NCBI GenBank assembly: GCA_023055355.1
Contig: JALJCS010000006.1
Coordinates: 33,548,501-33,612,500, forward strand
Reading direction: 5' to 3'
Origin: Agelaius tricolor
Taxonomy: Eukaryota; Chordata; Aves; Passeriformes; Icteridae
DNA length: 64,000 nucleotides
The position numbers were made by a program, and so were the translations under genes. The notes under the pieces are model-generated. The model did no database searches, was not told the origin of the DNA, and worked only from the letters and a program-made list of their open reading frames with translations. Each line of letters begins with the position of its first letter. Positions within the stretch are counted from its first letter, which is position 1. This document shows positions 62,201-64,000 of this stretch, in pieces.

Positions 62201-64000
62201 TGGCGCTGTGCAGGCGGCACACTCACAATCACGTTTAATGGCAGGTTTTCAATTCATGCTTCTTATTCAGTGATCCAGTTGCCAAAGGCTCTTTGTTTTA
62301 TTAATTCTGGGTAAGATCTGCCCTGATCATTTGCCTGAATCTATTCAGTACCTAAACCATGAAATCAATTTTAATAGGCCTTAAGGGATGTGCAAATAAC
62401 CCATCATATAACCCTGAGTGTGTCTGATTCCCAAATGAGGTAAATCACGCCCGTTAGTTTGTGGATAATATTTTGCTTGATAAAGTAGGTATCGTGCATT
62501 TATGATTCAGAAAAGCAAAGTGTCTTAAGTTTCTATGGATTCAGTTAACACACAAGCTGCTGAGGGCTGAAACAGATCCATGCTTTTGGCAGATCAGCTG
62601 GAGGCATCTGTATCACACTGATGCTGGTTTCTATCAGCCTTCTGACTCCAGATGTGTTTGAACCAAGGGGTATTTGAAGCTTTCCATCTTTCCAGGACAA
62701 GCAAAGTGGCATCTCTGGGTTGCCCCATACATAAACATTCAGGAGACAGCCCAAGAAACTGAGTACCTGACACCTCTAAACTCACTGAAGACCCTACAGG
62801 ATTGCTTACAGATGGAGAGGCTTGTTCCATTGCATTTGCCAAACATTTTTCTCTAAAGTATGCAAATGCTTGGGCCCTAGTTTCTGGGATTAGTGACCAA
62901 TCTGCTCCACCTGCAATACTGCCCAGCACAACCAAGTGTAGAAAGTTTACACACTGGTACTTGGACACTTCCCTAGATGCAACGGCCTTCCCAGAGAAAG
63001 AGCTACATTTCCTTTCTGCCTGGCTGAGAACTGCTGGAACTGCCCTTTAAGATACTTCAGGTCAGTAGGAGGTGGTGGCAAATTAAGACTGCACATATTA
63101 GGCATCACAGCTGAGAGAGCTTAGTAAGAGGAAGGCACACACCTGTAATGTTAATTATTTTCCTGTAATAGTAACTATTTTCCTTCTACATCTCTAGTCT
63201 CTGTGTCTGCAGGCTCTCCTGTGCTCCACACAGATCCTGCAGTTCCCACATTTCCTCCTCACACGTGGTCAGCAGTAACACATCTCTTTGTGAAGCCAGG
63301 ACTGGTCACTGCAAGAAGGCAGGATAACGAATGTGGGGGTTTTTTTATCAGTAGCTTTTGCAGCAATCAGTCACAGTTTTCTAAAAACTGCCTCAAGTGA
63401 GAAGCAGTCCTGCTATTAGTAATTTGATTTCAAGGTGAGCTCATGGTCATGGCAAGTTCCCAGCACAATAATTACTTGGGGTGCTTAAGAGCAATGAAAA
63501 CTCCGGGAGAATTTGATAGAGTACTAATTATATCAGAAAGGTTTTTAATGATTACTTTCTGTATAAAGATGGAGGAACAAAATAAGGCATATATTCTGCA
63601 TATATCCTGAGTGTTGGCAAATAAATTTTCCTTGCATGGGGCCTCATGGCTGCTCTAACAAGAAATATCTCAGCACTCACAGGAGCTCTGGCTTACTCAG
63701 AGTCAAAAAACAACTGCACCTCTGTTTGGCACTACCCAAATTCCATACCTCTCTACACCATGTGCTTTTATCTAAAAATATCCTCTGGAATCTGTTAAGT
63801 TTAACATATTTTTGTATTATAAACACACATTATTTATAAATTATTTCACTTATGAGTTTGACACTTCATATAGTATAATTTCTGGAAAGATGAACACTTT
63901 TGAGAGAATCTTCTTTGAGGAGAAGTGTAAATAGTCATATGTTGATATTACAATACTGAGCCTTTCATTAAAATAGAATTAGCTGGAATCCAAACACACT

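Larger units (their letters stand above)
44251..64000. other. non-coding stretch, no recognised gene
   Basis: About 20 kb without a recognisable exon. Longer open frames, such as 49,137-49,676 (plus, 179 codons) and the opposed pair at 57,706-58,089, resemble no known family. A 20-base A-run (50,112-50,131) and a CT/CA repeat (59,219-59,247) are present. Small CR1-tail-like traces occur at about 57,210-57,245 and 61,649-61,675 (ending CCTAAATGATTCTATGATT). Probably intergenic or long-intron sequence. Confidence 0.5.

Noticed and set aside
1..64000. CRISPR arrays, tRNA or rRNA genes, operons
   Set aside because: No regularly spaced repeats, no cloverleaf candidate noticed by eye and no rRNA sequence; the sequence is typical vertebrate nuclear DNA.

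Overview
This is vertebrate nuclear DNA, most likely from a bird and probably a songbird. It is AT-rich and almost free of coding sequence. It contains several CR1 LINE 3' ends, one of which finishes in the octamer ATTCTATG/ATTCTGTG typical of avian CR1. It also contains two solo LTRs that resemble songbird endogenous retrovirus LTRs as I remember them. There is one strong CpG island. I see no bacterial-style operons, no CRISPR array, no rRNA and no tRNA.

Layout. From 1 to about 22 kb the sequence is intron-like or intergenic. It holds two CR1 remnants (about 509-640 and 8,335-8,690), short simple repeats, and scattered splice-flanked small open frames on the minus strand. At about 22,080-23,330 lies a dense CpG island that looks like a promoter. 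It has a 40-bp-spaced pair of inverted CCAAT boxes at 23,059 and 23,099, several GC boxes, and a good Kozak ATG on the minus strand (22,798) followed after nine codons by a CAG|GTGGGC splice donor. The simplest reading is that a minus-strand gene starts here and that most of 1-22.7 kb is its first intron(s). I could not identify that gene. A divergent plus-strand transcript is possible but unproven.

From 23.3 to 64 kb I find no recognisable protein-coding exon. The region has a 622-bp solo LTR (30,401-31,022) inserted into a small GC-rich patch, and a candidate TATA/CCAAT core promoter (36,215-36,257). It also has a nested repeat complex at 39.2-41.3 kb: two same-orientation CR1 copies, the second interrupted by a 672-bp solo LTR and by a tiny inverted CR1 tip. 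A degraded CR1-like element lies at about 43.8-44.25 kb, and microsatellites lie near 37.6 and 59.2 kb.

Limits: exon calls were made by eye from splice consensus and reading frame, and intronic pseudo-exons of this kind are common. Repeat family assignments come from memory of avian repeat consensus features, not from a search.
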